Assembly: GCF_013410665.1 (NCBI RefSeq)
Contig: NZ_JACCFM010000001.1
Coordinates: 930,001 to 994,000, forward strand
Length of the DNA stretch: 64,000 nucleotides
Direction of reading: 5' to 3'
Source of the DNA: Leifsonia psychrotolerans
GTDB taxonomy: Bacteria > Actinomycetota > Actinomycetes > Actinomycetales > Microbacteriaceae
Part shown: positions 42,371 through 55,371 of the stretch, piece after piece
Layout of the letters: every line of letters starts with the position of its first letter
Position numbering within the stretch: position 1 is the first letter of the stretch
Made by a program: the position numbers and the translations under genes
Notes under the pieces: generated by a model
What the model was told of the DNA's origin: nothing
The model's input: only the letters and a program-made list of their open reading frames with translations
The model's database searches: none

Positions 42371-43846
42371 ATGGCCGACACCGACGTCGTGAAGCCTCAG
42401 GTGCCCGAACATCAGCTGCAAGCCGACGGAATCACAGCCGCCGGGTCGATTGTGATGGCGGTCGCCGGCAGCGCTCCCGCCTATTCGATTGCGGCAACGA
42501 CGGCAACATTGGTTGCCGTTGCCGGACTCGCCAGCCCCGCCGCGCTGCTGTGGTGCGGTCTTCCCATGCTCGGCATCGCCTGGGCGTTTTCCTACCTCGG
42601 CCGCGCCGATGTCAACGCCGGCGCCTCCTACTCGTGGGTGGGTCGTGCCCTGCACCCCATCCTGGGCTTCTTCTCGGGCTGGGCGTTGGTGGTCTCGGCC
42701 ACCATCTTTATGGTGGCCGGTGCGCTTCCCGCCGGGGTCATGACCGTGGCGCTGTTCAGTCCCGAGAACATGGGCAACGTGCCCCTGGTGACCGGGATCG
42801 GTGCGGTTTGGTTTCTGATCATGGCTACCTGCGTACTCGTGGGAGTCCGAATCACAGCCCGCGCCCAGTGGATCATGTCGTCGATCGAAGTGGCCATCCT
42901 GGTGGTATTCGCCATTGCCGCGATCGTGCACGCCATTGTTTCGAGTCACGCCGGGCCCGACTTCTCCTGGTCCTGGCTCGGCTTCAGCCACTTCACCGGT
43001 ACCGGCGCATTCGTGGCGGCAGCGCTCATCGCGGCCTTCTACTACTGGGGCTGGGACGTGGCATCCAACCTCAACGAAGAAACGAAGAACGGGCGTAAAG
43101 CCTCCGGTAAGGGCGGCATCATCGGTGTGATCATCGTGTTCGTCTTGTTCGAAGTTTTCACGATCGCCACTCTCGTGATTCTGCCCACCAAGACCATCGA
43201 CGCGAACAGCGGAAACGTTCTGGGCGTGCTCGGCGAGGCGATCTGGCCGGGAATCGGTGGCAAGATCCTGATCATCGCGGTCATGCTCTCGACCATTGCC
43301 ACTCTCGAGACCACGCTGATCCAAGTCACCCGCACCCTGTTCGCGATGGGCCGTGACCACACCATCCCGGAGCGGTTCGGTCACGCCCACCCGAAGTGGC
43401 GCACGCCCGCATTTGCGACTCTGGTCGTGACCGGTGTCTCAGTTGTGCTGTTCATCGGCTCGAACTTCCTCGGCACTGTGGGCGACATCCTGAGCAATGC
43501 GATCAGCTCGATCGGCCTGCAGATCGCTTTCTACTACGCCCTGGCCGGCATCGCCGTGGTGGTCGCCTACCGCAAGGTGATCTTCACGTCGGTGAAGAAC
43601 TTCATCTTCATCGGACTGTGGCCGGCGCTGGGCGCGCTCTTCATGGTCTGGATCTTCATCGTGTCGATTCCGTCGCTCGAGACAATCGTGGTGATCATCG
43701 GCATCGGAGCTCTCGCCCTCGGCATCATCCCGCTCGTGCTGTTCTGGAAGAAAGGCGCGGCATACTTCCAGCGGCGTCCGTTGGAACTTCCCGACGAACT
43801 CGATGCGGTCTCGCCGGAGAACATTGACCTCGACGCTCCACGCTAG
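42371..43846 (+). CDS. APC superfamily amino acid permease
   Basis: A 491-aa transporter with about twelve membrane segments. SIVMAVAGSAPAYSIAATTA near residue 30 is the unwound segment 1, and FYYWGWDVASNLNEETKNGRK near 225 is the segment 6 signature. Substrate is unknown; the type suggests an amino acid or amine. AAGGAG upstream supports the ATG at 42371. It is divergent from SixA and lies just before the pyr operon but is probably independent of it. Confidence 0.9.
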   Translation: MADTDVVKPQVPEHQLQADGITAAGSIVMAVAGSAPAYSIAATTATLVAVAGLASPAALLWCGLPMLGIAWAFSYLGRADVNAGASYSWVGRALHPILGFFSGWALVVSATIFMVAGALPAGVMTVALFSPENMGNVPLVTGIGAVWFLIMATCVLVGVRITARAQWIMSSIEVAILVVFAIAAIVHAIVSSHAGPDFSWSWLGFSHFTGTGAFVAAALIAAFYYWGWDVASNLNEETKNGRKASGKGGIIGVIIVFVLFEVFTIATLVILPTKTIDANSGNVLGVLGEAIWPGIGGKILIIAVMLSTIATLETTLIQVTRTLFAMGRDHTIPERFGHAHPKWRTPAFATLVVTGVSVVLFIGSNFLGTVGDILSNAISSIGLQIAFYYALAGIAVVVAYRKVIFTSVKNFIFIGLWPALGALFMVWIFIVSIPSLETIVVIIGIGALALGIIPLVLFWKKGAAYFQRRPLELPDELDAVSPENIDLDAPR

Positions 43847-43906
43847 GCAGCCAAAGCGCCTGATTGTTCCTGCTAGGCTTGAAAACGTATTGACAACCTT
43901 TAAGAG

Positions 43907-43930
43907 CCGTCCTGTGAGACGGGGAAGGGA
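43907..43930 (+). promoter_or_regulatory. PyrR-binding-loop hairpin in the pyr leader
   Basis: CCGTC (43907-43911) and GACGG (43918-43922) form a 5-bp stem with loop CTGTGA. The strand GTCCTGTGAGAC matches the PyrR-binding loop consensus RUCC-N-G-N-GAG. The ribosome-binding stretch GGGAAGGGA follows directly (43922-43930). PyrR bound with UMP would hide that site, so translation repression is the likely mode, as reported for mycobacterial pyrR leaders. No separate terminator hairpin is seen. Upstream, TAGGCT (43874-43879) may be the -10 element. Confidence 0.7.
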
Positions 43931-43938
43931 GTCGGTTG

Positions 43939-44493
43939 ATGGCGCGTACCGTGCTGCAGCAGGCTGACATTATTCGAGCGTTGACTCGGATCTCGCACGA
44001 GATCCTGGAGTCCAATCGTGGCTCAGAGAACCTCGTGATCCTCGGCATTCCGACTCGAGGCGTTGCTCTGGCCCGTCGGATCGCCGACACGATCGCCCAG
44101 ATCGAGCCGACAGCGGCCCCCGTGGCCGTCGGAACGCTCGATGTGACGATGTACCGCGATGACCTGTCCCACACCCGCACGCGCACACCGGCCCCAACCT
44201 ATGTACCTGGCAGCGTCGACGGCAAGACCGTCGTACTCGTTGATGACGTCTTGTTCTCCGGCCGCACCATCCGCTCAGCCCTCGACGCACTCGGGGACCA
44301 CGGTCGGCCGCGCGCTGTGCGTCTGGCCGTGCTCGTCGACCGGGGCCACCGCGAACTCCCCATCCGCGCCGACTTCGTGGGCAAGAACCTGCCGAGCTCG
44401 ACCGATGAACGCATCAACGTGCACCTGGTTGAGACCGACGGCGACGAGTTCGTCAGTATCGAATCTGTGAACGACGGCGGAGTGCAGGCATGA
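43939..44493 (+). CDS. pyrR: Pyrimidine operon regulator / uracil phosphoribosyltransferase
   Basis: A 184-aa PyrR. The PRPP-binding motif [14 protein letters not shown] is near residues 96-110, and [14 protein letters not shown] precedes it. It binds pyr mRNA when UMP is high and has uracil phosphoribosyltransferase activity. The ATG at 43939 has GAAGGGA upstream; a TTG one codon earlier is less likely. The stop overlaps pyrB by four bases. The RNA target lies in its own leader. Confidence 0.95.
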   Translation: MARTVLQQADIIRALTRISHEILESNRGSENLVILGIPTRGVALARRIADTIAQIEPTAAPVAVGTLDVTMYRDDLSHTRTRTPAPTYVPGSVDGKTVVLVDDVLFSGRTIRSALDALGDHGRPRAVRLAVLVDRGHRELPIRADFVGKNLPSSTDERINVHLVETDGDEFVSIESVNDGGVQA

Positions 44494-45440
44494 GACACCT
44501 CCTCTCCACTCAGGGCATCGACCGCGCGGCGGCGATCCACTTGCTTGACATCGCGGAAGACATGGCGGATGTCGGCCAGCGGGAAGTCAAGAAACTGCCG
44601 ACGCTTCGCGGCAAGACCGTCGTCAACCTCTTCTTCGAAGACTCCACGCGCACCCGCATCTCGTTCGAGGCCGCAGCGAAGCGCCTCTCTGCTGATGTCA
44701 TCAACTTCAGTGCCAAGGGATCCAGTGTCTCGAAGGGCGAAAGCCTGAAAGACACAGCGCAGACCCTGGCCGCGATGGGAGCGGATGGCGTCGTCATCCG
44801 TCATCCGTCATCCGGGGCGCCCCACGTTCTGGCCGCGAGCGGCTGGATCGACGCGGGCATCATCAACGCCGGGGACGGCACGCATGAGCATCCGACCCAG
44901 GCGTTTCTCGACGCGTTCACGATTCGCCGCCGCCTCCACGGCGCGGCATCCCGGGGGAAAGACCTCGATGGTGTGACCGTCACGATCGTTGGGGATATTT
45001 TGCACTCCCGCGTGGCCCGGTCGAATATGTGGCTGCTCAGCTCGCTCGGCGCCGTCGTCACGTTCGTGGCGCCGCCGACCCTTGTGCCGGCCAACCCGTC
45101 GGCCTGGCCGGCCACGATCGGTTACGACCTCGACGCTGCCGTCGACGCCGACCCCGACGTGATCATGATGCTGCGCATCCAGCAGGAGCGCATGCATGCG
45201 GCATTCTTCCCCAACAGTCGTGAATATTCGCGTAACTGGGGACTCGATGACGCGCGGTTTGCGCGCCTGCGGGCGGATAGCATTGTGATGCACCCCGGCC
45301 CCATGAACCGCGGCTTGGAAATTTCGTCGGCAGCGGCGGATTCCGCTCAGTCGAGCGTGCTCGAGCAAGTAACCAATGGAGTGTCAGTTCGGATGGCGGC
45401 ACTCTATCTGCTGCTCTCCGGCGATCGGGAGGATTCATAA
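44490..45440 (+). CDS. pyrB: Aspartate carbamoyltransferase catalytic subunit
   Basis: A 316-aa enzyme that joins carbamoyl phosphate and aspartate, the first committed step of pyrimidine synthesis. [13 protein letters not shown] and the later [12 protein letters not shown] form the active site. No regulatory pyrI gene is present nearby, as expected in actinobacteria. Start overlaps pyrR (ATGA) and stop is adjacent to the pyrC ATG. Confidence 0.97.
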   Translation: MRHLLSTQGIDRAAAIHLLDIAEDMADVGQREVKKLPTLRGKTVVNLFFEDSTRTRISFEAAAKRLSADVINFSAKGSSVSKGESLKDTAQTLAAMGADGVVIRHPSSGAPHVLAASGWIDAGIINAGDGTHEHPTQAFLDAFTIRRRLHGAASRGKDLDGVTVTIVGDILHSRVARSNMWLLSSLGAVVTFVAPPTLVPANPSAWPATIGYDLDAAVDADPDVIMMLRIQQERMHAAFFPNSREYSRNWGLDDARFARLRADSIVMHPGPMNRGLEISSAAADSAQSSVLEQVTNGVSVRMAALYLLLSGDREDS

Positions 45441-46799
45441 ATGTCGAATGAGCACGAACGGTTTCTGATTCGCGGAGCCACACTGCCCGACGGCCACCGC
45501 ACCGATCTCCTTCTTGCCGACGGGCACATCCTCGAAACCGGCACTGCGCTGTCTGCCGGTGGCGCCACACTGATTGATGCCGACGGACTCGTTGCCCTGC
45601 CCGGCCTCGTCGACCTGCATACCCACCTGCGTGAGCCCGGTTATGAACAGAGTGAGACGGTTCTCACCGGCAGCCAGGCTGCAGCGGTCGGCGGCTTCAC
45701 CAGCGTCTTCGCCATGGCGAACACGTCGCCGGTGCAAGACACCGCCGGCGTCGTCGAGCAGGTTCTCGCCCTGGGCGAACGTGCCGGCTACGTGAGAGTG
45801 CAGCCCATCGGCGCGGTGACAGTCGGCCTGCAGGGCGCAGCCCTCGCCGAACTCGGCGCGATGGCGAACAGCCGCGCCCAGGTGCGTGTCTTCTCTGACG
45901 ACGGATTCTGCGTCTCCGACCCCCTGCTCATGCGGCGAGCACTCGAATACGTCAAGGCTTTCGACGGCGTGATCGCCCAGCACGCCCAGGAGCCACGCCT
46001 CACCGAGGGCGCCCAGATGAACGAGGGCTCCATCTCGGCCGAACTCGGCCTCGTCGGCTGGCCGGCAGTGGCCGAAGAATCGATCATCGCCCGCGATGTC
46101 CTGCTCGCCGAGCACGTCGGCTCCCGCCTGCACGTGTGCCATGTCTCGACCGCCGGTTCTGTCGACGTGATCCGCTGGGCCAAGGCCCGCGGCATCCGGG
46201 TCACGGCCGAGGTTACGCCGCACCACCTGCTGCTCACCGAAGACCTGCTCACCGGCTATGACGCGCGGTTCAAGGTGAACCCGCCACTGCGTCGCCGGGA
46301 AGACACTGAGGCTCTGCGTGCGGCCCTCGCCGACGGCACCATCGACATCGTCGCCACCGACCACGCGCCACACCCGATCGAGGCGAAGGACTGCGAATGG
46401 GAGGCGGCGGCCAACGGAATGGTCGGTCTCGAATCAGCACTCTCGGTCGTGCACGCCTCGGTGGTGGCAACCGGATTGCTCGACTGGGCGGATGTCGCCC
46501 GAGTGCTCTCCAGCACGCCGGCACGCATCGGACGCATCCTGGGCCAGGGCCAGGCGCTCGTGACCGGTGCGGTCGCCGAACTCACGCTCTACGACCCGGC
46601 GGTCAACCGCATCTTCGGTACCGACGATCTGGCGGGCAAGGGCGTCAACTCGCCGTATCTTGAGATGACCCTGCCCGGACAGGTTCGTGCCACGTTTCAC
46701 CGCGGCTACGCCACGGTGCTCGACGGAGTGCTCCGCCCCGCTGCCGAGGTCGCCGCCCACGCTGCGGGGATGCGCGAAGCGGGAGCCCACCATGGATAA
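45441..46799 (+). CDS. pyrC: Dihydroorotase
   Basis: A 452-aa type I dihydroorotase, an amidohydrolase with a binuclear metal site. The metal motif DLHTHLREPGYEQSET is near residue 58, and TDHAPHPIEAK near 308 carries the catalytic Asp. It cyclises carbamoyl aspartate. ATG directly follows the pyrB stop; its 3' end overlaps the next gene by eight bases. Confidence 0.96.
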   Translation: MSNEHERFLIRGATLPDGHRTDLLLADGHILETGTALSAGGATLIDADGLVALPGLVDLHTHLREPGYEQSETVLTGSQAAAVGGFTSVFAMANTSPVQDTAGVVEQVLALGERAGYVRVQPIGAVTVGLQGAALAELGAMANSRAQVRVFSDDGFCVSDPLLMRRALEYVKAFDGVIAQHAQEPRLTEGAQMNEGSISAELGLVGWPAVAEESIIARDVLLAEHVGSRLHVCHVSTAGSVDVIRWAKARGIRVTAEVTPHHLLLTEDLLTGYDARFKVNPPLRRREDTEALRAALADGTIDIVATDHAPHPIEAKDCEWEAAANGMVGLESALSVVHASVVATGLLDWADVARVLSSTPARIGRILGQGQALVTGAVAELTLYDPAVNRIFGTDDLAGKGVNSPYLEMTLPGQVRATFHRGYATVLDGVLRPAAEVAAHAAGMREAGAHHG

Positions 46800-47397
46800 G
46801 CTCATTCCCGGCGTCATCGTCGTTGTCGTTCTGCTCGGCCTTCTCGCGCTGATGTGGCGCAGCTGGATGCGACGGAGCAGGCGCGACGCCGCCTTGACCG
46901 CCGGATATCCGGCACCGCTTTCGGGCACCGCTGACACGACATCCGTTCGGGCCGAGGCGCCCGTGCTCTATGTCGCCACGACTCCGCGTGGTGAGCCGCT
47001 GGAGCGTCTCGCCATTCGCAACCTGGCCTTCCGCGCCCGCGCCACGCTGCGTGTCACCGGCCCGGGAGTGTCCGCGGTGGATCGTGCGATCGCGCCCGGA
47101 CTGACGATCGTGCCCACTGGCGAAGAGCCCGTCTACGTGCCGGCCGAGGCTATCGAACTCGTCACCGAAGCCACCTGGGCCATCGATCGCGCGGTTGAAA
47201 CCGGGGGATTGCTCCTGGTGGGCTGGCGTCTTGCCGCGACGGAAGCCGGGCCGAACGGCCCTGCAACCGGTGGCGCATCCGTTGACAGTTACTTCCGCAT
47301 CACCGATCCGGCCGACAGAGGCCGCATCGTCGATGCTCTTCGTTCCATCGCTCCCGGGGCCAGCAGCCCGGATCTCTCCACCGAAAGTGAGGCGTAG
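46792..47397 (+). CDS. Pyr-operon-linked membrane protein with PH-like domain
   Basis: A 201-aa protein with one N-terminal membrane segment (residues 5-22), basic residues after it, and a soluble C-terminal domain (about 55-190) of the PH-like type. A gene in this place, between pyrC and carA, is found across actinobacteria (Rv1382 position in M. tuberculosis). The function is unknown. The start overlaps the pyrC stop by eight bases and the stop is one base before carA. Confidence 0.8.
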   Translation: MDKLIPGVIVVVVLLGLLALMWRSWMRRSRRDAALTAGYPAPLSGTADTTSVRAEAPVLYVATTPRGEPLERLAIRNLAFRARATLRVTGPGVSAVDRAIAPGLTIVPTGEEPVYVPAEAIELVTEATWAIDRAVETGGLLLVGWRLAATEAGPNGPATGGASVDSYFRITDPADRGRIVDALRSIAPGASSPDLSTESEA

Positions 47398-47398
47398 C

Positions 47399-48582
47399 GT
47401 GAGCTACTCACCCAACAACCACTCCATCACCAACCGGGCGCCCGCCGTGCTCGTGCTGGAAGACGGCAAGCGATTCGTCGGGCATGCCTATGGCAAGACC
47501 GGCCAGACCCTCGGTGAGCTCGTTTTCGCCACCGGAATGACCGGCTACCAGGAGACCTTGACCGACCCGTCGTACGCCGGCCAAATCGTGCTCATGACCG
47601 CGCCGCACATCGGCAACACCGGTGTCAACGACACCGACATGGAGTCCAGCCGCATCTGGGTATCCGGTTTCGTGGTGCGCGAGCCATCGCGTGTGGTGTC
47701 GAACTTCCGTGCCCAGCGCAGCCTCGACGAGGATCTTCTGTCGAATGACGTCGTCGGTATCAGCGGCATCGATACCCGTGCGATCACCCGTCACATCCGC
47801 TCGGCCGGTGCGATGCGCTCCGGTATTTTTTCGGGCGAGGCTCTCGAGTTCTCCGAGTCGGAGCAGCTCGAGATCGTGCGCAACGGGGCAAACATGGCCG
47901 GCCGCAACCTCTCTGACGAGGTCTCGACGGTCGACCCATTCTCGGTTCCCGCGCAGGGTGAGCGCATCGGCTCCGTCGCCGTGCTCGACCTCGGCGTGAA
48001 GAAGTCCACCTTGAACTTCCTCGCCGAGCGCGGCTTTGAGGTTCTCGTTCTGCCGCAGTCGGTCACGGCCTCCGATGTGCTTTCGCTGAAGCCGGATGCG
48101 CTGTTCTTCTCGAACGGGCCGGGTGACCCGGCGGCATCCGACGCGCACGTTGAACTGCTGCAGGAATGCCTGCGGGCCGGTCTGCCCTATTTCGGTATCT
48201 GCTTCGGCAACCAGCTTCTCGGTCGTGCGCTCGGTTTCCGTACCTACAAGCTGCCGTTCGGTCACCGCGGCATCAACCAGCCGGTGCTCGACAAGGCCAC
48301 CGGCCGAGTCGAAATCACCTCACAGAACCACGGTTTCGCGGTCGACATGCCCATCGAGGGCACGCACGACTCGCGTACCGGCTTCGGCAAGGTCGAGGTG
48401 AGTCACTACAGCCTCAACGACAAGGTTGTCGAGGGCATCCGTTGCCTCGACATTCCCGCGTTCAGCGTGCAGTATCACCCGGAGGCGGCCGCGGGGCCGC
48501 ACGACGCCAACCATCTTTTTGATCGATTCAAGGACGTGGTAGTTGCCCATCAGGCGACTATCGGAGCAGGAGACGCCAAGTA

Positions 48583-48583
<1 letters not shown>
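47399..48583 (+). CDS. carA: Carbamoyl-phosphate synthase small subunit
   Basis: A 394-aa glutamine amidotransferase subunit that feeds ammonia to CarB. The N-terminal CarA-specific domain begins at [11 protein letters not shown]. The class I amidotransferase domain has nucleophile C268 ([10 protein letters not shown]) and the His/Glu pair in [14 protein letters not shown] at 47399 with AGG upstream is used as start; the frame is open further upstream inside the preceding gene. Stop overlaps the carB start (TAATG). Confidence 0.95.
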
Positions 48584-51872
<3,289 letters not shown>

Positions 51873-51873
<1 letters not shown>

Positions 51874-52775
51874 TGACAGCCCAGACGAACGGGTTGTCTG
51901 GGCCGGTCGCACCGGTCGTGCCGTTCGGCGAACGTCTCGAGCAGACGTTCGCCCGGCACGGCCAGCTGTGTGTCGGAATCGATCCACACTCCTGGTTGCT
52001 TGACGATTGGAATCTGCCGGACTCGGCGGCGGGCGCCGAAAGCTTCGGCCGCACGGTCGTCGCGGCGGCCGCGGGCCAGGCGGGCATCGTGAAGCCGCAG
52101 GTCGCCTTCTTCGAAAAATTTGGTTCCGCCGGATATGTTGCGCTTGAGCGCGTGCTCGCCGACGCCCGGGCGGCCGGCCTCCTCGTGATCGGCGATGCCA
52201 AGCGCGGCGATCTGGGCACCAGCGTCGAAGCCTATGCGGAGGCCTGGCTCACGCCCGGCGCGCCGCTCGAAGTCGATGCGCTCACGGTGCACAGCTACAT
52301 GGGGGTGGGCTCGCTCGATGCCGCCCTCGAGGTCGCCGACCGTGGCGGAAAGGGCCTGTTCCTGCTCAGCGCTACGTCGAACCCGGAGGGGGCCGCGCTC
52401 CAGCGCGCCGTTGTGGGGGAGGGCGTGCACCAGGGAAGCAGCGTCGCGCGCGCCATCCTCGACGAGGTTGCCGAGCGTAATGTGCGCCAGTCGACGTCGG
52501 CTCTCGGGTCGATTGGGGTGGTGCTGGGCGCGACCCTCGACCTGGCTAGTTTCGGGATCGACGTGTCCGACACGCCGACGGAGGCGTTGACGCCGGTTCT
52601 CGCTCCAGGCTTTGGACATCAGGGCGCAACCCCCTCTCAACTGGTTGCCCTGTTCGGGGGGTACGCTTCGGGCGTTATCCTGAGTGAATCACGCAGTATC
52701 CTCTCTTCCGGACCCGACCGGATATCCGAGATGATCCGGCACCGAGTAGCGGAAGCAGGCACTGCCCGTGGCTGA
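51873..52775 (+). CDS. pyrF: Orotidine 5'-phosphate decarboxylase
   Basis: A 300-aa type 2 (mycobacterial-like) decarboxylase that makes UMP. CVGIDPHSWLL begins the barrel and the catalytic segment GDAKRGDLGTS carries the Asp-Lys-Asp set. Length matches the larger type 2 group. The GTG start overlaps carB. pyrD and pyrE are not in this window. Confidence 0.94.
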
Positions 52776-53118
52776 GACCAAGTCCACCCCTCCCGACGTT
52801 GACCGTGTTGCGGCATCCCGAGCGGCCGTCGCTGCTCGACGGGCCCGAGCCGCAGTCAAGGCGCAGGTCGCCGCACGTGAGCGTTCGCCGCTCGACGTAC
52901 TGGCCACCGCCACCGCAGACCCGAACGGCGTCGAAGGTCGCCTGCGCGTGACCGAGCTGCTCACGAGCGTTCCGGCAATCGGCGTCACCAAGATGCAGCG
53001 CATCATCGAGAAGCTCGGCATTTCACCGTCGAAGCGTCTCGGTGGCCTCGGCACTCACCAGCGTCAGCGCCTGCATGACTTCCTGGCCGGTCTGCCGGCG
53101 TCGCGCAGGTTTTCGTGA
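52768..53118 (+). CDS. mihF: Actinobacterial integration host factor
   Basis: A 116-aa basic DNA-binding nucleoid protein of the mIHF family (Rv1388 type). The N-terminal Ala/Arg helix is followed by a helix-two-turn-helix core [20 protein letters not shown] and [14 protein letters not shown]. It bends DNA and is essential in mycobacteria. The GTG start overlaps pyrF by eight bases and its stop overlaps gmk by four. Confidence 0.93.
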   Translation: MAETKSTPPDVDRVAASRAAVAARRARAAVKAQVAARERSPLDVLATATADPNGVEGRLRVTELLTSVPAIGVTKMQRIIEKLGISPSKRLGGLGTHQRQRLHDFLAGLPASRRFS

Positions 53119-53687
53119 CGCCGGGCCTGCTCGTTCTGGCCGGACCCACCGCAGTGGGCAAGGGGAGCGTCGCCGGGTACATCCGTGAGAACTTCCCTGA
53201 TGTCCATCTGTCGGTGTCCGCGACAACGCGCGCTCCCCGCCCCGGCGAGACCGAAGGCGTCAGCTACTTTTTCGTCGACGACGCTGAGTTTGACCGCCTG
53301 GTCGCCGAGGGCGAACTGCTGGAGTGGGCGATTGTGCACAACGCCAATCGTTACGGCACACCGCGCGGCCCCGTCGACGCGGCAATCGCGGCCGGCCACA
53401 GCGTGCTGCTCGAGATCGATTTGCAGGGTGCGCGCTCGGTCCGTGAGGCGATGCCCGAGGCGAAACTGATCTTTCTGCTTCCTCCCAGCTGGGACGAACT
53501 CGTGCGCCGTCTGACCGGTCGGGGCACCGAAAATGCTGAGGAACAGGCCCGGCGACTCGAGACGGCCAAGCTCGAATTGGCGGCTCAAGACGAGTTTGAT
53601 TACCGTGTTGTGAACCACACAGTGAGCGAGGCGGCGCGAGAGGTCGTAGACTTGATGCAGATTCGCAAGGATTCTGCGCGCCCATAA
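53115..53687 (+). CDS. gmk: Guanylate kinase
   Basis: A 190-aa kinase that converts GMP to GDP. The P-loop [14 protein letters not shown] is at the N-terminus, and [14 protein letters not shown] text ([17 protein letters not shown]) binds GMP. GTG start overlapping mihF (GTGA). rpoZ follows after about 90 bases. Confidence 0.95.
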   Translation: MTPGLLVLAGPTAVGKGSVAGYIRENFPDVHLSVSATTRAPRPGETEGVSYFFVDDAEFDRLVAEGELLEWAIVHNANRYGTPRGPVDAAIAAGHSVLLEIDLQGARSVREAMPEAKLIFLLPPSWDELVRRLTGRGTENAEEQARRLETAKLELAAQDEFDYRVVNHTVSEAAREVVDLMQIRKDSARP

Positions 53688-53775
53688 GCACACAGGCCTT
53701 GACTATGACGTCGCATTCGACGTCTGTGAACCACTGACTGCGCATTCTGCGCAATGCTCTGAAGGAGTGACACCA

Positions 53776-54033
53776 ATGGCCACCAAGCCCGCTGGCATCA
53801 TCGACCCGCCCATCGACGACCTGCTCTCGAAGGTTGACTCCAAGTACGCCCTGGTGATCTTCGCGTCCAAGCGCGCCCGCCAGATCAACGACTACTACGC
53901 TGACCTGCACGAAGGCAGCCTGTTCGACAACGTCGGACCGCTCGTCGACTCCACCGTCGAAGACAAGCCGCTCTCGGTTGCCCTGCGTGAGATCAACGAG
54001 GACAAGCTGATCTCGACGCCTATCGTCGAATAA
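53776..54033 (+). CDS. rpoZ: RNA polymerase omega subunit
   Basis: An 85-aa subunit that binds the beta' subunit and helps assembly. [20 protein letters not shown] is the conserved region 1. The start ATG at 53776 has AAGGAG eight bases upstream; an in-frame GTG at 53767 is inside that site. A 36-base gap to coaBC suggests co-transcription. Confidence 0.93.
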   Translation: MATKPAGIIDPPIDDLLSKVDSKYALVIFASKRARQINDYYADLHEGSLFDNVGPLVDSTVEDKPLSVALREINEDKLISTPIVE

Positions 54034-54069
54034 TTCATCTCGATCAGGGTTAACACCGAGGCGCGCAGA

Positions 54070-55287
54070 ATGTCGACAGTCCCCACGATCGTCGTCGGTA
54101 TCACCGGCGGCATCGCGGCCTATAAGGCTGTCAACGTTGTGCGCGCCTTCGTGCTGCGCGGATACGACGTTCATGTCGTCGCAACCGACGCGGCCCTGCG
54201 TTTCGTCGGTGCCCCGACGCTCGAGGCGATCTCCCGCAACCCGGTACATACGAGCCTCTATGAGGGCGTCGCCGAGGTGCGCCATGTCGCCATTGGGCAG
54301 AGTGCCGACCTGATCGTCGTGGCTCCGGCCACGGCCAACAGCATCGCAAAGCTGGCCGCGGGCCTGGCCGACGATCTGCTCGGCAACACCATTTTGGCCA
54401 GCACCGCTCCGCTGGTAATCGCCCCGGCGATGCACACCGAAATGTGGAACAACCCGGCCACTGTGGCCAACGTGGCCACCCTGCGCAGCCGAGGCATCAC
54501 CATCATCGGCCCCGGATACGGTGCCCTGACCGGCACCGATATCGGCGCCGGGCGCATGGAAGAGCCCGAGGTCATCGTCGAGGGGGCCCTCGCCGTGCTG
54601 GCCGCATCTCAGTCAGAATCGGATTCCGCGGCTGGCGATCTCTCGGGCAGGCGTGTGCTGATCAGCGCCGGCGGCACCCGCGAGGCGCTTGACCCGGTGC
54701 GTTTTCTCGGCAACCGGTCCAGCGGCAAGCAGGGAGTCGCCCTGGCTGAGGCCGCGGCGAGCCGCGGCGCCAGAGTCACGCTGGTCGCCGCGAATCTCGA
54801 GGTCGACCCGCCCGCGGGGGTCGAGGTCATCCGGGTGTCGAGTGCGCGTGAGCTCAACGCCGCGATGCAGGCCGCTGCAGGAGACACCGACGTGCTGATC
54901 ATGGCGGCCGCCGTGGCCGACTACCGCCCGGTCACCGTGGCGGAGGGCAAGATCAAAAAAGAGCACACCGGCGACAGGCTCACTCTCGAGCTCGTGAAGA
55001 ACCCCGATATCTTGGCCGCTCTAGCTGCCGCCCGCCGACCGGGTCAGATCGTGATCGGCTTTGCCGCTGAGACCGAGGCCGACACCGACGCGCTGCTGGC
55101 GCTCGGGCGCGCGAAGGTCAGCCGTAAGGGCTGCGACTTCCTGGTAATCAACCGGGTGGGCTGGAACGAGGGCTTTGCGTCAGATGACAACACCGTCATC
55201 GTGCTCGATGCCCACGGAGCTATAGTGAATGAGGCCTCCGGAGCGAAATTGTCGGTGGCCAATCGTATTCTTGACGTGGTCGTCTGA
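54070..55287 (+). CDS. coaBC: Phosphopantothenoylcysteine decarboxylase / synthetase
   Basis: A 405-aa bifunctional enzyme of coenzyme A synthesis. The N-terminal flavoprotein CoaC (about 1-180) has GITGGIAAYKAV, VVAPATANSIAK and PAMHTEMW. The C-terminal CoaB (about 195-400) begins RVLISAGGTREALDPVRFL with GNRSSGKQG and has the KIKKE segment for CTP. The two convert 4'-phosphopantothenate to 4'-phosphopantetheine. ATG at 54070; it ends 84 bases before metK. Confidence 0.95.
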   Translation: MSTVPTIVVGITGGIAAYKAVNVVRAFVLRGYDVHVVATDAALRFVGAPTLEAISRNPVHTSLYEGVAEVRHVAIGQSADLIVVAPATANSIAKLAAGLADDLLGNTILASTAPLVIAPAMHTEMWNNPATVANVATLRSRGITIIGPGYGALTGTDIGAGRMEEPEVIVEGALAVLAASQSESDSAAGDLSGRRVLISAGGTREALDPVRFLGNRSSGKQGVALAEAAASRGARVTLVAANLEVDPPAGVEVIRVSSARELNAAMQAAAGDTDVLIMAAAVADYRPVTVAEGKIKKEHTGDRLTLELVKNPDILAALAAARRPGQIVIGFAAETEADTDALLALGRAKVSRKGCDFLVINRVGWNEGFASDDNTVIVLDAHGAIVNEASGAKLSVANRILDVVV

Positions 55288-55345
55288 TCCGCGCCTCGGC
55301 GCGAAACGAACGGCCTCCAGTTCCTTACCTTTCAGTTTTCTAGCT

Positions 55346-55359
55346 TGTAGATATCTACA
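55346..55359. promoter_or_regulatory. Perfect 14-bp palindrome before metK
   Basis: TGTAGATATCTACA is a perfect even palindrome 12 bases before the metK start codon, in an AT-richer stretch. Its position would let a bound dimer block transcription or translation start of metK. No known operator is matched with certainty. Confidence 0.5.
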
Positions 55360-55371
55360 GAGTCGGGCCAG

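Noticed and set aside
55288..55371. SAM riboswitch before metK
   Set aside because: Only 84 bases are available and the conserved cores of known SAM riboswitches are not visible.
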